A DNA stretch of 6,130 bases from Spirochaetota bacterium (GTDB taxonomy: Bacteria; Spirochaetota; UBA4802; JAFGJZ01), in contig JAKJGA010000102.1 in the NCBI GenBank assembly GCA_022704645.1, forward strand, positions 1-6,130, given 5' to 3'. The position numbers were made by a program, and so were the translations under genes. Position 1 is the first letter of the stretch. Each line of letters starts with the position of its first letter. This document shows, piece by piece, positions 6,054 to 6,130 of the stretch. The notes beneath the pieces were generated by a model. It saw only the letters and a list, made by a program, of their open reading frames with translations, was not told where the DNA came from and ran no database searches.

Positions 6054-6130
6054 GGCAAAAAGCTGATATTTAAAATGTAGTTATACTATTCAAATTCTGT
6101 TAAAAGTATACTCACCTTAGAGTGTTTAAT
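6054..6130 (-). promoter_or_regulatory. Operon leader, probable promoter/operator region (partly outside the window)
   Basis: This is the only noncoding stretch of any length, and it is cut by the window edge. It is very AT-rich. The minus strand offers TTGAAT (6088-6093) with AAATAT (6066-6071) at 16-base spacing as a weak sigma70-like pair. A TATACT (6105-6110) could be a -10 element whose -35 would fall off the edge. No sigma28 or sigma54 consensus is convincing. A perfect palindrome AGTATACT (6105-6112) and the related TAGTTATACTA (6078-6088) could be protein-binding sites. A promoter here is expected from position rather than proven. Confidence 0.3.

Noticed and set aside
6044..6058. TTG start at 6058 extending the receptor by five residues
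   Set aside because: The extension would encode the Shine-Dalgarno itself (Pro-Glu-Glu-Val), and two ATG codons follow at the right distance. No ribosome site is seen before the TTG.
6066..6110. Sigma28 or sigma70 promoter for the operon
   Set aside because: No TAAA-N15-GCCGATAA match is present and the sigma70-like hexamers are weak. The best -10 candidate (TATACT) would need a -35 beyond the window edge. Kept only as a low-confidence region.

Overview
The window is one tightly packed chemotaxis gene cluster. All genes lie on the minus strand, so transcription runs from high to low coordinates. In order of transcription it encodes a transmembrane chemoreceptor (MCP), the histidine kinase CheA, a small STAS-domain protein, the response regulator CheY, the coupling protein CheW, the receptor-glutamine deamidase CheD and the methyltransferase CheR. 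CheR runs off the window edge at position 1, with its first 155 codons present.

Layout: positions 6044-6130 hold the short visible leader upstream of the receptor. It has a very strong Shine-Dalgarno and weak, edge-cut promoter candidates. The MCP gene (6043-4295) is followed after 19 bases by cheA (4275-2191). From there the genes touch or overlap: cheA/STAS and STAS/cheY share ATGA, cheY and cheW are 12 bases apart, cheW/cheD share TGATG, and cheD/cheR are 2 bases apart. This looks like a single operon with translational coupling. I see no terminator, RNA gene, repeat array, mobile element or plus-strand gene, and no gene-free stretch over 300 bases.

How it works together: the receptor senses through a periplasmic helical domain. 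Its cytoplasmic tip binds CheW and CheA. CheA autophosphorylates on His45 and passes the phosphate to CheY Asp57, which would control the motor or another output. CheD and CheR provide receptor deamidation and methylation. The receptor ends in GFEEF, which fits the CheR-tethering pentapeptide pattern, so this receptor is probably served by the CheR of this cluster. No cheB or cheC is visible; cheB could lie beyond position 1.

The most notable feature is in CheA. Between a P2-like region and the dimerisation domain there are two 24-residue motifs separated by 5 residues. This is the layout of the MshEN (GspE/PilB N-terminal) fold, known as a cyclic di-GMP receptor in MshE. It suggests a direct second-messenger input into the chemotaxis kinase, although the leading Arg of each motif is Lys here.

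Organism: the DNA is AT-rich, the receptor architecture suggests a motile diderm, and the presence of CheD and STAS excludes an E. coli-type system. A spirochaete, a deltaproteobacterium-like lineage or a related AT-rich diderm would fit, but the sequence alone does not settle the phylum.
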